Shown here: one piece after another, positions 11,708 through 22,565 of the stretch
Position numbering within the stretch: the stretch's first letter is position 1
Layout: the number at the start of each line of letters is the position of its first letter
Source: Tersicoccus solisilvae
Lineage (GTDB): Bacteria > Actinomycetota > Actinomycetes > Actinomycetales > Micrococcaceae
Direction of reading: 5' to 3'
Assembly (NCBI RefSeq): GCF_014643255.1
Contig: NZ_BMJI01000012.1
Span: 22,884 to 86,883 of the forward strand
DNA length: 64,000 nt
Notes under the pieces: model-generated
Seen by the model: the letters and a program-made list of their open reading frames with translations, nothing else
Told to the model about the DNA's origin: nothing
Database searches by the model: none
Position numbers and translations under genes: made by a program

Positions 11708-12967
11708 ATGCCTGTCGATGACGACGTCCGCCCTGCCCGCCGGCGCGGCATCGACCACGCCTCCCTCCCGACGCCGTCCGCGCCGCCCTACGCCGGCGCC
11801 GCGTCCCGCAACACCGGCTCCCAGCGGGCCCTGCGCGACTTCAACCAGCAGCGCATCCGCGAGGTGCTGGCCGGCTCCGGCCCCGCCACGCAGGCCGAAC
11901 TCGCGCGCCGCACCGGCCTGTCCACCGCCACCATCTCGAACATCGTGCGGAGGATGGCGGCGGCCTCGCTCGTCACCACCGAGCCCACGACGAGCTCGGG
12001 CCGCAAGGCCACCCTGGTCAGCCTCAACGAGGACGGCAGCTTCGCCGCCGGCATCGACTTCGGCCGCCGGCACATCCGCATCATCCTGGCGACACCGAGC
12101 CACACCATCCTGGCCGAGCGGTTCCAGGACGTGCCCGTGGGCCTCGGCGCGAGCGAGGTGATCGCCGAGGCGGACCGGCTGCTGCAGCGCATGCTCGACG
12201 AGACCGGCCGCCGACGGGAGGACCTGCTCGGCTGCGGGGTGGGCGTCCCCGGCCCGGTGGACCGCCGCACCGGCGAGATCGTCTACGGCGCGATCCTGCC
12301 CGAATGGGTCGGCATCCACGTCCTCGACCGGCTGCGCAGCACCCTGCGCACCCCCGTGCACCTGGACAACGACGCCAACCTGGGGGCCCTGGCGGAGGTC
12401 ACCTGGGGCCCGCACGCGGACGCCCACGACCTCGCGTTCGTCAAGGTCGGCTCCGGCATCGGCATGGGTCTGATCCTGCGGGGCGAGCTGTACTACGGCA
12501 ACGTCGGCCTGACCGGCGAGCTGGGCCACACGACGGTGGTGGAACAGGGCCAGATCTGCCGGTGCGGCAGCCGCGGGTGCCTGGAGACGGTGGCGTCGAC
12601 GTCCTACATGCTCGATCTGCTCGCCCGCACCCGCCGTTCCGACCGGCCGCTGACCACCGCCGACCTGGTGGAGGCGGCCGCCGGGGGCGACCCGGCCGCC
12701 CGGCGGGTGGTGGCCGACGCCGGGCAGGCCCTCGGCCGTGCGCTCGCGTCGATGGCCAACATCCTCAACCCCGAGCGGATCATCGTCGGGGGCCCGCTCG
12801 CCGCCCTCGGCGCCGTGCTGCTCGACCCGGTGCGGCAGGGCATGCACCGGCACGCCATCCCCGCCGTCACCGCGACGACGGAGCTCGCGATGGCCTCGCT
12901 GGGCGACCGCGCGGAGGCACTGGGCGCCTGCACACTCGCCTTCCAACAGGTCGCGGTGCCGGCCTGA
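11708..12967 (+). CDS. ROK family transcriptional regulator
   Basis: 419-residue regulator. An N-terminal winged-helix DNA-binding domain (recognition region [17 protein letters not shown], about residues 64-80) precedes a ROK sugar-binding/kinase-like domain. That domain has the GVGVPGPVD motif, the HLDNDAN/GSGIGMG phosphate-loop region and the zinc-binding [10 protein letters not shown] cluster. ROK repressors of this build (XylR/NagC-like) release DNA when a sugar binds. It is immediately upstream of, and co-oriented with, the ChvE/GguAB-type transporter, and the two upstream regions share a TTGACGACA box. It is therefore the likely local regulator of sugar uptake. Confidence 0.92.
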   Translation: MPVDDDVRPARRRGIDHASLPTPSAPPYAGAASRNTGSQRALRDFNQQRIREVLAGSGPATQAELARRTGLSTATISNIVRRMAAASLVTTEPTTSSGRKATLVSLNEDGSFAAGIDFGRRHIRIILATPSHTILAERFQDVPVGLGASEVIAEADRLLQRMLDETGRRREDLLGCGVGVPGPVDRRTGEIVYGAILPEWVGIHVLDRLRSTLRTPVHLDNDANLGALAEVTWGPHADAHDLAFVKVGSGIGMGLILRGELYYGNVGLTGELGHTTVVEQGQICRCGSRGCLETVASTSYMLDLLARTRRSDRPLTTADLVEAAAGGDPAARRVVADAGQALGRALASMANILNPERIIVGGPLAALGAVLLDPVRQGMHRHAIPAVTATTELAMASLGDRAEALGACTLAFQQVAVPA

Positions 12968-13018
12968 TGGACGGCGTCCTCCATTCATCCACTGGCGTAT
13001 TACTCGCCGGTATGCGTT

Positions 13019-13053
13019 CATTACTTGACGACAGCGGAGTGATGCAGTTAACT
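13019..13053 (+). promoter_or_regulatory. Candidate promoter/operator of the sugar ABC operon
   Basis: TTGACG at 13025-13030 is followed, 17 bases later, by TTAACT at 13048-13053, a weak -10 match. The TTGACGACA core is shared with the region upstream of the ROK gene (11671-11679). The rest of the 170-base gap between the ROK stop and the ATPase start shows no gene. Confidence 0.4.
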
Positions 13054-13140
13054 CATCTCTCGAACCAGCTGTGCGCCCGGGGGCGGGTCCGCCGGCCGGT
13101 CGCCGTTCGACAACGAGGTCATTCGAGGTGAGGCCGGGGT

Positions 13141-14688
<1,548 letters not shown>

Positions 14689-14721
14689 CCGCCGTCCACC
14701 CGCACCACACCAAGGACACCG

Positions 14722-15996
14722 ATGAAACACCTCAAGGACATCTTCGGCGGCGATCTCCGCCAGTTCGGCATGGTCTTCGCCCTCGTGGCGCTGCTGCTGT
14801 ACTTCCAGATCGCCACGGGCGGGCTCGTGCTCACCCCGGAGAACGTGATCAACCTGTTCAACGGCAACGCCTACATCCTCGTCCTCGCCGTCGGCATGGT
14901 GCTCGTCATCATCGCCGGGCACATCGACCTGTCCGTCGGCTCGGTCGCGGCGTTCACCGGCATCGTCGTGGCCAAGTGCATGAGTGACTGGCAGCTCACC
15001 GGCTTCGGGGGCGCGCTGATCGGCGTCCTCGTCGGCCTCGTCGTGGGCGCCCTGATCGGTGCGTGGCAGGGCTTCTGGGTCGCGTACGTCGGGATCCCGG
15101 CGTTCATCGTCACCCTGGCCGGCATGCTCATCTTCCGCGGCGGCAACCAGTGGGTCGGCAAGTCGAACACGATCCCCGTCTCGGACCAGTTCCAGTACCT
15201 CGGGGCGGGGTACCTGCCCGAGTTGGGTCCGAGCACCGGCTACAACAACCTCACCCTGCTGATCGGCCTCGTCCTCGTCGCCCTGCTCGTGATCGGGGCG
15301 GTGCGCACCCGGCGCAACCAGCGCCGCATCGGCGCCGACCTGGAGCCGCTGTGGGTGCTCGTCACCCGGCTCGTGCTGATCTGCGCCGCCATCCTCTACG
15401 CCACCTACCTGTTCGCCACCGGCCGGCCGGGCACCTCGTTCCCGATCTCCGGCGTCATCCTCGGCGTGCTCGTGGTCATCTATGGGTTCCTCGCCAGCCG
15501 CACCATCATCGGCCGGCATGTCTACGCGGTCGGTGGCAACCGCCACGCCGCCGAGCTCTCGGGTGTGAAGTCCAAGCAGGTCAACTTCCTGGTCATGATG
15601 AACATGTCCGTGCTGGCCGCCATCGCCGGCATGATGTTCGTCGCCCGCTCCAGCGCCTCCGGCCCGTTCGACGGCGTCGGCTGGGAGCTGGACGCCATCG
15701 CGGCCGTCTTCATCGGCGGCGCCGCGGTCTCGGGCGGTGTCGGCACCGTGGTCGGCTCCGTCATCGGTGGTCTGGTGATGGCGGTGCTGAACAACGGTCT
15801 GCAGCTGCTCGGCGTCGGCGCCGACTGGACGCAGATCATCAAGGGCCTCGTGCTGCTGATCGCGGTCGCCTTCGACGTCTACAACAAGTCGCAGGGCAAG
15901 CGCTCGATCACCGGGCTGCTGCTCAAGAACTTCGGGGGGACCAACGCGAAGCGGGAGACCACCGAAACCTCTCAGGTCGTCGGCGCCGACGCCTGA
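14722..15996 (+). CDS. Sugar ABC transporter permease, GguB/XylH type
   Basis: 424-residue BPD_transp_2 family permease with about ten membrane segments. It has the long periplasmic/cytoplasmic insertion seen in XylH/GguB proteins around residues 150-230. Conserved CUT2 stretches include GHIDLSVGSVAAFTG, the RTIIGRHVYAVGGNRHAAELSG loop and the FIGGAAVSGGVGTV-G-S region. An AAGGA ribosome-binding site lies seven bases before the ATG, 33 bases after the ATPase stop. It is the membrane channel for the pentose/hexose importer. Confidence 0.92.
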   Translation: MKHLKDIFGGDLRQFGMVFALVALLLYFQIATGGLVLTPENVINLFNGNAYILVLAVGMVLVIIAGHIDLSVGSVAAFTGIVVAKCMSDWQLTGFGGALIGVLVGLVVGALIGAWQGFWVAYVGIPAFIVTLAGMLIFRGGNQWVGKSNTIPVSDQFQYLGAGYLPELGPSTGYNNLTLLIGLVLVALLVIGAVRTRRNQRRIGADLEPLWVLVTRLVLICAAILYATYLFATGRPGTSFPISGVILGVLVVIYGFLASRTIIGRHVYAVGGNRHAAELSGVKSKQVNFLVMMNMSVLAAIAGMMFVARSSASGPFDGVGWELDAIAAVFIGGAAVSGGVGTVVGSVIGGLVMAVLNNGLQLLGVGADWTQIIKGLVLLIAVAFDVYNKSQGKRSITGLLLKNFGGTNAKRETTETSQVVGADA

Positions 15997-16038
15997 GGCC
16001 CAACCCGTCCGTTGCGGACACAACAGAAAGAGATGAAC

Positions 16039-17139
16039 ATGCGCAATGTCGTCAAAGCGATGGCGGCCGTGGCGGCCATCGGCACCCTCGCGCTGACCGG
16101 CTGCGGCCGCAGCGACTCGGGCTCCTCCGCCAGCGGCGGCGCCTCGGGCGGCTCGGGCGGGTTCGCGAAGGACTCCCTCATCGGCGTGGCCCTGCCGCAG
16201 AAGACCTCGGAGAACTGGGTCCTCGCGGAGAACCTGTTCAACACGGACCTCAAGGACGCCGGTTACAAGGCCGACGTCGAGTTCGCCAACGGTGGCGTGT
16301 CCGAGCAGCAGAACCAGATCCAGTCCATGGTCACCAAGGGCGCGAAGGTCATCGTCGTCGGCGCCATCGACGGCGCCCAGCTCTCCACCCAGGTCAAGGC
16401 CGCGAAGGACGCCGGCGTCACCGTCATCGCGTACGACCGGCTGCTGAAGAACACCAACGCGGTCGACTACTACGTCGCGTACGACAACTTCAAGGTCGGC
16501 CAGCTGCAGGGCCAGGCCCTGCTCGACGGCATGAAGGCCAAGAAGCCGAGCGGCCCGTACAACATCGAGGTCTTCGCCGGCTCCCCCGACGACGCCAACG
16601 CCAAGGTGTTCTTCGACGGCGCCATGTCCGTGCTGCAGCCCAAGATCGACGACGGCACCCTGAAGGTCACCTCCGGGCAGAAGTCCTTCGAGCAGGCCGT
16701 GACCCAGGGCTGGAAGGCCGAGAACGCGCAGAAGCGGATGGACACGCTGCTGTCGGCGAACTACGGCTCCACCACCCTGGACGGCGTCCTGTCCCCGAAC
16801 GACACCCTGGCCCGCGCCATCCTGACCTCGGTCAAGGGCGCCGGCAAGCCGACCCCGATCGTCACCGGCCAGGACTCCGAGGTGGAGTCGGTCAAGTCGA
16901 TCATGGCGGGCGTGCAGTACTCGACCATCAACAAGGACACCCGCAACCTGGTCAAGCAGACCATCGCGATGGTGAACAGTATCCAGCAGGGCCAGAAGCC
17001 GGAGATCAACGACGACAAGTCGTACAACAACGGCACCAAGGTCGTCCCGGCCTACCTGCTGCCGCCGCAGATCGTCACCAAGGCCAACGCCAAGGAGGCG
17101 TACGCCAACGACCCGACGCTGTCCAAGCTGACCCAGTGA
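16039..17139 (+). CDS. Multiple-sugar-binding lipoprotein, ChvE-like
   Basis: 366-residue substrate-binding lipoprotein of the CUT2 importer. The signal peptide ends in the lipobox LTGC (C22), followed by a Ser/Gly-rich linker and a Peripla_BP_4 domain. The protein resembles ChvE/XylF (for example the KTSENWV, AYDRLL and VTGQDSEVESVKSI stretches), receptors for xylose, arabinose, galactose or glucose. Two in-frame ATGs occur; 16039 has better spacing from the AAAGAG ribosome-binding site than 16033. It is the last gene of the operon and is followed by a terminator-like repeat. Confidence 0.92.
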   Translation: MRNVVKAMAAVAAIGTLALTGCGRSDSGSSASGGASGGSGGFAKDSLIGVALPQKTSENWVLAENLFNTDLKDAGYKADVEFANGGVSEQQNQIQSMVTKGAKVIVVGAIDGAQLSTQVKAAKDAGVTVIAYDRLLKNTNAVDYYVAYDNFKVGQLQGQALLDGMKAKKPSGPYNIEVFAGSPDDANAKVFFDGAMSVLQPKIDDGTLKVTSGQKSFEQAVTQGWKAENAQKRMDTLLSANYGSTTLDGVLSPNDTLARAILTSVKGAGKPTPIVTGQDSEVESVKSIMAGVQYSTINKDTRNLVKQTIAMVNSIQQGQKPEINDDKSYNNGTKVVPAYLLPPQIVTKANAKEAYANDPTLSKLTQ

Positions 17140-17175
17140 CCTGCTGAGGTCGTCGCCCGTCCCGACGGGCACCAC

Positions 17176-17236
17176 CGACGAGGGCCCCGCCGCGCTTTTT
17201 TGTTCTTTCCGGACAGTGCGGCGGGGCCCTCCGTCG
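17176..17236. terminator. Large inverted repeat after the sugar ABC operon
   Basis: The left arm (17176-17193, CGACGAGGGCCCCGCCGC) pairs with the right arm (17218-17236, one bulge). The 24-base loop contains a run of six T. It lies 37 bases after the ChvE-like stop and 49 bases before the next start. Confidence 0.65.
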
Positions 17237-17284
17237 TCCCCGGTGACGGCGGTATCCGCCGGGTCGGCACGGCATGATGGGGGC

Positions 17285-18367
17285 ATGACCCGCCTCTTCC
17301 CCGCCCCGCCGTCGCTCGCCGCCGACGCCCCCGCTCCCCTGACGGCCACCGGCCGGCCACTGCGCTGGGGCATCGTCTCCACCGGATCCATCGCCGCGAC
17401 CATGGCCGGCGAGCTCGCCCTCCTCGAGGACGCCGTCCTGCACGCCGTCGCGTCCCGGTCCCAGGACTCGGCGGACGCCTTCGCGTCCGAGCACGGGATC
17501 GCCCGCGCGTACGGCGGCGCCGACGACCTCACCGGGCTCGAGCGGATGGCGGCGGACCCCGACGTCGACGTCGCCTACATCGGCTCCCCGCACAGCGAGC
17601 ACGCCGCCGACGCGGAGCTGCTGCTGCAGGCCGGCAAGCACGTGCTGTGCGAGAAGGCGTTCACGGTCACGGCCGCGCAGGCGCGTCGGCTGGCCGACGT
17701 CGCCCGCGCCAACGACCGGTTCCTGATGGAGGCGGTCTGGACCCGGTTCCAGCCCGGGCCGAACCGGCTGTGGGACCTGATCGCGGACGGCGCCGTCGGG
17801 CAGGTCCGCTGGCTCGCGGCCGACCTCGCGTTCGCCGCGGACCAGCCGCCGCAGCACCGTCTCTGGAACCGGGAGCTCGCCGGGGGCGCCCTGCTGGACC
17901 TGGGTCCCTACACGACGCTGTGGCCCCTGACCATCCTCGGCCGGCCGGTCTCCGTCACCGCGACCGGCACGCTCACCGAGGCCGGGGTGGACGCGCAGGA
18001 GGCGCTCACCCTGGTCTACCCGGACGGGGTGCACGCCCAGCTGACGAACGCCCTGAACTCCTTCGGCCCGCGTCACCTGACCGTCGGGGGCACCGAGGGC
18101 TGGCTGCGCGCCGGTCCCTCCGTCACGCGCATCACGGAGCTCACGCTCCAGCGGGGCGCCGGCGAGCCGACCCACGAGCGGTTCGACCGGGACCCCGCCG
18201 GCAGCCGCGGCTACGTGTGGCAGCTGCGCGAGGTGACCCGCTGCATCCAGCAGGGCCTGGCCGAGTCCCCGACCATGCCGTTGGCCGACTCGGTTGCGAG
18301 CATGGAATTGTTCGACGCGGTGCGGGCCCAGCTCGGTGTCCGCTACCCCGCCGACGACGACGCCTGA
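17285..18367 (+). CDS. Gfo/Idh/MocA family oxidoreductase
   Basis: 360-residue NAD(P)-dependent sugar or diol dehydrogenase. The Rossmann fold starts at LRWGIVSTGSIAATM (residues 26-40). The family's E-K-P motif is here EKA (123-125), as in the dihydrodiol dehydrogenase branch. The GALLDLGPY segment marks the C-terminal substrate domain. It follows the sugar importer across a terminator-like repeat, so it may act on an imported sugar, but it could be transcribed separately. The ATG at 17285 gives a short Ala/Pro-rich N-terminal lead; the frame is open 23 codons further upstream without conserved sequence. Its exact substrate is unknown. Confidence 0.88.
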   Translation: MTRLFPAPPSLAADAPAPLTATGRPLRWGIVSTGSIAATMAGELALLEDAVLHAVASRSQDSADAFASEHGIARAYGGADDLTGLERMAADPDVDVAYIGSPHSEHAADAELLLQAGKHVLCEKAFTVTAAQARRLADVARANDRFLMEAVWTRFQPGPNRLWDLIADGAVGQVRWLAADLAFAADQPPQHRLWNRELAGGALLDLGPYTTLWPLTILGRPVSVTATGTLTEAGVDAQEALTLVYPDGVHAQLTNALNSFGPRHLTVGGTEGWLRAGPSVTRITELTLQRGAGEPTHERFDRDPAGSRGYVWQLREVTRCIQQGLAESPTMPLADSVASMELFDAVRAQLGVRYPADDDA

Positions 18368-18380
18368 GGCCGGAAACGAC

Positions 18381-18450
18381 GCCAGCTCGTCAATAGATGT
18401 TCACGAAGGCCCGGAATCGGGCCCGATGGAGCATCTATTGACGAGCTGGC
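18381..18450. repeat. Dispersed palindromic element, copy 2
   Basis: The same 20-base left arm as copy 1 (GCCAGCTCGTCAATAGATGT, 18381-18400) and its complement at 18432-18450, with one mismatch at the inner end. The 30-base spacer has its own inner hairpin (GGCCCG at 18408-18413 with CGGGCC at 18418-18423), unrelated to that of copy 1. It lies 13 bases after the MocA-type stop and 24 bases after the convergent livF stop, so it may act as a two-way terminator. Confidence 0.9.
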
Positions 18451-18474
18451 GAGGGGTGCGGTGGGAGCGCCGGG

Positions 18475-19188
18475 TCAGGCGCTGCCCAGGTACGCCTCCT
18501 TGATGGCGTCGTCGGCGAGCAGTTCCTTGCCGGTACCGGTGCGGGTGATCTCGCCCGTCTCGAGCACGTAGGCCCGGTGGGAGCGGGACAGGGCCTGGTT
18601 GGCGTTCTGCTCGACGAGCAGCACCGTGGTGCCCTGCTCGTTGATCTCCGTCACGATGCGGAAGATCTGCCGGATGAACTGCGGGGCGAGGCCCATGGAC
18701 GGCTCGTCCAGCAGCAGCAGGCGCGGCCGGGACATCAGCGCGCGCCCGATCGCGAGCATCTGCTGCTCGCCACCGCTCATCGTGCCGCCGACCTGCTTGC
18801 GCCGCTCCTTCAGCCGCGGGAACAGGTCGAACACCCGCTCCAGCTCCGCGGCGATGCCGGACCGGTCCTTCCGCGCGTAGGCGCCCATCTCGAGATTCTC
18901 GATCACCGTCATGCCGGGGAACACGCCGCGGCCCTCGGGCGACTGGGAGATGCCCCGCACCACGCGCAGGTGCGCCCGGGTGTGGGTGATGTCGTCCCCG
19001 TCGAACGTGATGCTGCCCGCGGAGGGGTTGAGCAGACCGGAGATGGTCTTCATCGTGGTGGTCTTGCCGGCGCCGTTGGCCCCGATCAGGGACACCACCT
19101 CCCCCTCCTCCACGGTGAAGGAGAGGTCCCGGACCGCGCGGATCCGGCCGTACTGGACGCTGACGTCCTTCAACTCAAGCAACGTCAT
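18475..19188 (-). CDS. livF: Branched-chain amino acid ABC transporter ATPase LivF
   Basis: 237-residue ATPase, the shorter of the two Liv nucleotide-binding subunits. It has a Walker A in GANGAGKTT, the signature MSGGEQQMLAIGRAL, Walker B LLLLDEPSMGLAP and the LVEQNANQALSRSHRAYVLETG tail that typifies LivF. The start overlaps the end of livG by 14 bases. It is the last gene of livKHMGF, and palindromic element copy 2 follows its stop. Confidence 0.95.
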   Translation of the reverse strand: MTLLELKDVSVQYGRIRAVRDLSFTVEEGEVVSLIGANGAGKTTTMKTISGLLNPSAGSITFDGDDITHTRAHLRVVRGISQSPEGRGVFPGMTVIENLEMGAYARKDRSGIAAELERVFDLFPRLKERRKQVGGTMSGGEQQMLAIGRALMSRPRLLLLDEPSMGLAPQFIRQIFRIVTEINEQGTTVLLVEQNANQALSRSHRAYVLETGEITRTGTGKELLADDAIKEAYLGSA

Positions 19189-20203
19189 CGTCGGGCTCCC
19201 CGAGGTAGGCCGAGATGACGCGCGGGTCCGAGGTGACCTCGGCCGGCGTCCCGTCGGCGATCTTCTTGCCGAACTCGAGCACGACGATGCGGTCGGTCAC
19301 CCCGGTGACCAGCTTCATGTCGTGCTCGATGAGCAGCACCGTGTAGCCGCCGGCGGCGATCACCCGGATCAGCTCCATCAGCTCTTCCTTCTCCGCCGGG
19401 TTGAAGCCCGCGGCGGGCTCGTCCAGGCAGAGCAGCTTCGGCTCGGTGGCCAGGGCGCGCGCGATCTCGAGCCGGCGCTGGTAGCCGTACGGCAGGTGCC
19501 GCGACAGCCGGCCGGCCTGGTCGGCGATGCCCACGAAGTCCAGCAGCGCCATGCCGTGGTCGATGGCGCTCTTCTCCTCCCGGAAGTGCCGCGGCAGCCG
19601 GGTGAGCGCCCCGAAGACGCTGGTCCGGTGCCGGGCGTCCAGGCCGACGACGACGTTCTCGAGCGCCGTCATCTCCCCGAACAGGCGGATGTTCTGGAAC
19701 GTGCGGGCGATCCCGGCGCGGGTGATCTTGTGCTGCGCCATGCCGTTGAGCCGCTTGCCCTCGAGCAGAACCTCCCCGCTCGTGGGCTTGTAGACCCCGG
19801 TCATGGCGTTGAAGCACGTCGTCTTGCCCGCACCGTTGGGCCCGATCAGCCCGAGGATCTCGCCGCGCTTGATCTCGAAGGACACGTCCTCCATCGCGGT
19901 CAGACCACCGAACTTCATGGTCAGGTTCCGGATCTCGACGAGCGTCTCGCCGATCCGGGCCGCGATGTCGCGATCCGGCACGACGGCCTCGACGACCTCC
20001 GGGTCCAGGTGCGCCTCGCGGAGCACCCCGGTGTCCACGGCGGGGTTGGCGCGCAGGTTCCGCACCGCCTCCTGCCGTGCCGGGTCGCCCGTGATGGGCG
20101 GCTCGGCACCGTCGCCGGTGCCGGCGACGGCGAGGGGCTCGTCGGTGCTCGAGCGCTGCGGCTCGGGCTGCTGCGGCGTCTCGCCGCCGGCCACGTGGCT
20201 CAT
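19175..20203 (-). CDS. livG: Branched-chain amino acid ABC transporter ATPase LivG
   Basis: 342-residue ATPase with Walker [10 protein letters not shown] at 121-129, a family signature and a LivG-type C-terminal tail. It carries an unusual N-terminal extension: the ABC domain only begins near residue 88 ([14 protein letters not shown]). The first ~87 residues are polar and acidic (Pro/Gln/Asp/Ala-rich) with no recognised domain. The start is fixed by an ATGA overlap with the livM stop, so the extension seems real, though an internal start cannot be excluded. Confidence 0.93.
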   Translation of the reverse strand: MSHVAGGETPQQPEPQRSSTDEPLAVAGTGDGAEPPITGDPARQEAVRNLRANPAVDTGVLREAHLDPEVVEAVVPDRDIAARIGETLVEIRNLTMKFGGLTAMEDVSFEIKRGEILGLIGPNGAGKTTCFNAMTGVYKPTSGEVLLEGKRLNGMAQHKITRAGIARTFQNIRLFGEMTALENVVVGLDARHRTSVFGALTRLPRHFREEKSAIDHGMALLDFVGIADQAGRLSRHLPYGYQRRLEIARALATEPKLLCLDEPAAGFNPAEKEELMELIRVIAAGGYTVLLIEHDMKLVTGVTDRIVVLEFGKKIADGTPAEVTSDPRVISAYLGEPDDDVA

Positions 20204-21450
20204 GCCCCGTCTCCCTTCTGCGTGGTCCGGGCCGCGCTAGAGCCGGTCCCGGTGCTACCCGTGCCCACCGCGGGGATGATGCCGGTGTCGCTGCGCCGCG
20301 GCGGCAGGACGCCGCCCTTGCGAGCCGCTTCCACGACCTTCCCGTAGGCCTGCCGGGCGTAGGTGAGCAGGTGCTGCCGGGCGCCGAGCAGGCCCTTGGA
20401 CCGGAAGATCATGATGACGACCAGCAGCACGCCGAAAATGAAGAATTTGTAGTTCGCGATCTCGACGAACCGCAGCGGCAGGTAGGCCACCAGCGCACCG
20501 CCGATCACCGCGCCCACCTTGTTGCCGGTGCCGCCGATGACGACGGCGGCCAGGAACAGGATGGAGGTCTGCACGTCGAACCGCTGGTTGTTCACGAAGC
20601 CGATCTGCCCGGCGAACAGGGAACCGGACAGGCCGCCCACCCCGGCGCCGAGCGCGAACGCCCACACCTTGTACTTGAAGGTGGGCACGCCCATCGCCTC
20701 GGCGGCGTCCTCGTCCTCGCGGATGGCGACCCACGCGCGACCCACGCGGGACCGCTCCAGGTTGCCGGCCAGCAGCATGACGATGATGAGCACCGTGAGG
20801 ATCAGCCAGTACCAGGGCACGCCGTTCGAGTTGGAGAACAGCGGGGTGCCGTCCGCCTGGGTGCCCGGGGGCGCCCCGACGTTCTGGAAGCCGACCTGGC
20901 CCTTGGCGGCCGGGATGATGGTCGCCAGGATGCGGATGATCTCGCCGAAGCCCAGCGTCACGATCGCGAGGTAGTCGCCCCGCAGGCGCAGCGTCGGCAC
21001 GCCGAGGATGACGCCGGCGCACATGGTGACCGCGATGGCGACCGGCAGGGTCCACAGGTACGGGATCTTGATGAACGGCGAGTCCGGGCTGGTGAGCATC
21101 GCCGCCGTGTAGGCGCCGACCGCGAAGAACGCGACGTACCCGAGGTCCAGCAGGCCGGCGTAGCCGACGACGATGTTCAGCCCGACGGCCACCAGGGCAT
21201 AGCGGGCCATCTCGGCGCAGGTGAGCGCGAAGTTCGTGCCGGGCTCGGTGGAGATCAGCGGCGGGTTCAGCAGCGGCAGCGCGTACGCGGCCACGACGAT
21301 GATGGCCACCCACGCCCACTGCTGCTGCCGGGACAGTTGCGTCCAGCGGCGTCGCAGCGGACCGAAGAACTCACCGCGGCCGGACTCCCGGTCGACGGCG
21401 TCCTTGGCCGCCTCGGCCGAGGGCATCGGGGTCTTGCTGGCCATGCTCAT
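20200..21450 (-). CDS. livM: Branched-chain amino acid ABC transporter permease LivM
   Basis: 416-residue BPD_transp_2 permease with about ten membrane segments. It includes the [25 protein letters not shown] core and the cytoplasmic EAA-like loop ([16 protein letters not shown]), both diagnostic of LivM. The N-terminal ~50 residues are hydrophilic and the C-terminal ~45 residues are basic and Gly-rich. The start at 21450 is supported by AGGAG six bases upstream and by an ATGA overlap with livH; a second ATG two codons in is possible. Confidence 0.94.
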   Translation of the reverse strand: MSMASKTPMPSAEAAKDAVDRESGRGEFFGPLRRRWTQLSRQQQWAWVAIIVVAAYALPLLNPPLISTEPGTNFALTCAEMARYALVAVGLNIVVGYAGLLDLGYVAFFAVGAYTAAMLTSPDSPFIKIPYLWTLPVAIAVTMCAGVILGVPTLRLRGDYLAIVTLGFGEIIRILATIIPAAKGQVGFQNVGAPPGTQADGTPLFSNSNGVPWYWLILTVLIIVMLLAGNLERSRVGRAWVAIREDEDAAEAMGVPTFKYKVWAFALGAGVGGLSGSLFAGQIGFVNNQRFDVQTSILFLAAVVIGGTGNKVGAVIGGALVAYLPLRFVEIANYKFFIFGVLLVVIMIFRSKGLLGARQHLLTYARQAYGKVVEAARKGGVLPPRRSDTGIIPAVGTGSTGTGSSAARTTQKGDGA

Positions 21451-22457
21451 GCCTTGCTCCTTCCGAGGGTCTGGCCGAGGATGCCGGACGGCCGGACCAG
21501 CAGGACGAGGACGAGGACGACGAAGGCGACGACGTCGGTCCACTGCGAGTCACCGAGCAGCAGCTGCCCGTAGTTGCCGATCAGGCCGAGCAGCAGGCCG
21601 CCCACGAGCGCGCCGCGGACGTTGCCGATGCCGCCGAGCACGGCGGCCGCGAACGCCTTGATGCCGAGGATGAACCCGCCGTTGTACTGGACGCCGGAGG
21701 GCACCTTCATCACGTAGAACAGGGCGGCGACGCCGGCGAGCAGGCCGCCGATGATGAACGTGGTGACGATGATCCGCTCCTTGTTCACCCCCATCAGGGT
21801 CGCCGTGTCCGGGCTCTGGGCGACGGCCCGGATGCCGCGCCCGGTCTTGGACCGGGAGATGAACTGGTCGACGATGACCATCATGACCACGGCCGCCACG
21901 ATGATGACGATCTGCTGGCTGTCGATGATGGTGCCGAAGACGTCGAACACCGGGGTCGGCCGGAACATGATGACAGCCGGCTCGGCCGACGGTCCCCGCC
22001 AGATGAAGAAGATGTACTGGATGACGAACGACATGCCGATCGCGGTGATCAGGAAGACCAGGCGCGGGGCGTTGCGCTTGCGCAGCGGCCGATAGGCGAT
22101 GCGTTCGAGCAGGAACGCGGTCACGGCGGAGGCCACCATGGCGACCAGCACCGCGATCACGAGATTGATGACGATGGCCCAGAGGCCCAGCCGGGGAATG
22201 GACGGGCCGAAGCCGAAGCCGAGGGTCAGGGTGAACACGATGGCGTAGCAGCCGACGATGAACACCTCGGAGTGGGCGAAGTTGATCAGGTTCAGCACGC
22301 CGTAGACGAGCGTGTAACCGAGGGCGACGAGGGCGTAGATGGCGCCGAAGGTGAGGCCGTCGAACGTGGCGGGCCAGAAGTTCTGCACCAGCGAGTCGAC
22401 GTCGAAGTTGATCCAGTCGCTGGCCATGGGCAGCGCAGCGGTCAGGGTTGCGAGCAT
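21447..22457 (-). CDS. livH: Branched-chain amino acid ABC transporter permease LivH
   Basis: 336-residue BPD_transp_2 permease with roughly eight membrane segments. It carries the LivH hallmarks IYALVALGYTLVYGVLNLINFAHSEVF and the GIRAVAQSPDTATLMGV loop that touches the ATPases. An AAAGGA ribosome-binding site lies before the ATG. It follows livK after a 108-base gap containing a strong hairpin, and overlaps livM by four bases. Confidence 0.95.
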   Translation of the reverse strand: MLATLTAALPMASDWINFDVDSLVQNFWPATFDGLTFGAIYALVALGYTLVYGVLNLINFAHSEVFIVGCYAIVFTLTLGFGFGPSIPRLGLWAIVINLVIAVLVAMVASAVTAFLLERIAYRPLRKRNAPRLVFLITAIGMSFVIQYIFFIWRGPSAEPAVIMFRPTPVFDVFGTIIDSQQIVIIVAAVVMMVIVDQFISRSKTGRGIRAVAQSPDTATLMGVNKERIIVTTFIIGGLLAGVAALFYVMKVPSGVQYNGGFILGIKAFAAAVLGGIGNVRGALVGGLLLGLIGNYGQLLLGDSQWTDVVAFVVLVLVLLVRPSGILGQTLGRSKA

Positions 22458-22512
22458 GAAGATCCTTTGAGGCGGACGGGAACGGGCAGCGGGACAACGG
22501 TCCGCACGCAGC

Positions 22513-22552
22513 GGTGCCGCGGGGTCAGCGCCGAGCGCTGCCCCGCGGCACC
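22513..22552 (-). promoter_or_regulatory. Stable intercistronic hairpin between livK and livH
   Basis: GGTGCCGCGGGG at 22513-22524 pairs perfectly with 22541-22552. An inner CAGCG/CGCTG stem closes a five-base loop, and there is no T-run. Such hairpins after a binding-protein gene often stabilise its message and lower downstream expression, giving excess binding protein; this role is inferred. Confidence 0.7.
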
Positions 22553-22565
22553 ACGAACACGGGTG

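Noticed and set aside
17194..17217. Run of T within 17196-17201 as a classical intrinsic terminator
   Set aside because: The T-run sits in the loop of the larger inverted repeat, not after a stem, so I describe the structure only as terminator-like.
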